Shown one piece after another: positions 63,276 through 64,000 of a stretch of 64,000 nt of DNA. Each line of letters begins with the position of its first letter. Position 1 is the first letter of the stretch. The stretch spans positions 617,171 through 681,170 of the forward strand of contig BJOX01000160.1 in the NCBI GenBank assembly GCA_009731375.1, written 5' to 3'. The translations under genes and the position numbers were made by a program. The DNA is from Paulinella micropora (taxonomy: Eukaryota > Cercozoa > Imbricatea > Euglyphida). Below the pieces are notes generated by a model that was given only the letters and a program-made list of their open reading frames with translations, was not told the origin of the DNA and did not search any database.

Positions 63276-64000
63276 AAAAGCACTGCAAGCTTGGGCTGAC
63301 ATGGCGTTGTACTTACAGTATCACTGCTGTTCAAAGAGTCCACAACAGTGTAACAGTAAATGTTACTTGTATTTATTTTTTATGCAAAAATCATGGGCCG
63401 GCCGGTTCATTTCATAATGTTGATGACTGTGCAAACCTTTTCTTTGACCTTTTCTTGCGCTGGCATGCTCCCTTCTGGACTCCTCTCTGTGTCCAGCACT
63501 TGAGTTCACTGCACTCGTGACGGTCCACCTTTTTTTTCGCTGGGTTGAGATGCCCTTAATGTTGAGTCAGTTCAGTCTTTTTGGTTCTGGGTGGAAAGAT
63601 GTCCCAATCAGACACGTTCTTGGCCCTTTTGCTGCCCTTCGTGACAATTTATTCGGTTTTCCTATCATTCTCTCACGTCCTCCTCTTGGTCATTTCTGTT
63701 AGTGATCAGTTAGTGACTTTCGATTCATTTTGCGGCCGACGACAGCAGTCGACTTATTTTCTGTTATCCAGAGTCATAAGGATCACTTTCGTCACCTGCT
63801 CCCCACTTCGTCCGACTCGATAACCCTACCCTTTCTGCACCCGATCCGAGACCATCTTAATACAGGTGCAAGCGTTGACCGTGGCGTTGCAGGTACGTGC
63901 ACCTGAAGAATGAGAAGGAGAAACAAGCACGACACAGGCGACGACGAAACAGACAACGACAACGAATGCAACGACCTTCTGCTTTTTCTACTTCTCTCCC
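63276..64000. other. 3' flank of the mutase, no gene seen
   Basis: Unique DNA with short frames of low information. GTGCAAGCGTTGACCGTGGC then GCAGGTACGTGC near 63867-63900 could be an exon-like or splice-like fragment running out of the window. Not supported as a gene. Confidence 0.4.

Noticed and set aside
62973-63343. Minus-strand Arg- and Glu-rich ORFs
   Set aside because: Antisense of the (TTC)n serine run in the last mutase exon.

Overview
The window looks like nuclear DNA of a microbial eukaryote that I cannot name. It has GT-AG introns, polyadenylation-type signals, LTR retrotransposons, a tRNA-derived SINE, a piggyBac-type transposase and very abundant microsatellites. There is no bacterial operon structure. 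A GC-rich compartment (about 1-4800, with GC-rich exons near 45000-46700 and 59800-63300) alternates with AT-rich, repeat-filled DNA. Seven runs of N mark assembly gaps, several flanked by G or C homopolymers.

Layout. 1-4795 is compact gene space: the 3' end of an Ala/Pro-rich protein gene, then a divergent pair made of a tandem-bHLH protein (minus) and a leucine-rich/L-domain-like repeat protein (plus). The stop codon of the second gene lies in the first unit of a 1.7-kb CTA-rich satellite. 7440-10704 (minus) holds an intron-containing gene with a SAP domain and four FxAVF motifs. 11676-13960 is tetranucleotide microsatellite enclosing five decayed copies of an exon-like module. 14582-15437 is an array of the palindrome TCAAGGTATACCTTGA, followed by an orphan exon and a methyltransferase-like ORF.

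17000-44306 is a nest of retroelements: gag-like minus ORFs; a 5'-truncated Ty3/gypsy pol (minus); an LTR-like block; a DIRS-like RNase H plus tyrosine recombinase fragment (plus); a complete Ty1/copia element (24901-31251) with a MYND finger in its gag region; an unrecognised minus-strand two-part ORF; another LTR; and a second complete Ty1/copia element (35671-44306). Both copia elements appear to be primed by a half-tRNA of initiator Met, and in both an ATG inside the primer-binding site opens a reading frame.

44857-46690 (minus) is a dual-specificity phosphatase gene that I rebuilt from six short, phase-compatible exons. 47800-49042 carries three head-to-tail SINE copies. 52185-54570 (minus) is a piggyBac-type transposase gene. 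55264-56168 (minus) is a methyltransferase plus Cys-rich gene placed antisense and directly against the 3' end of a copia relative. 57142-57406 is a foldback MITE. 59841-63275 (plus) is an archaeal-type cofactor-independent phosphoglycerate mutase in seven exons, whose introns are full of microsatellite.

The two best-preserved cellular genes (phosphatase and mutase) share one style: short GC-rich exons, introns swollen with simple repeats, and one apparent GC-AG intron each. Many transposon and gene ORFs break at homopolymers or dinucleotide runs, so some breaks may be assembly errors rather than true decay.
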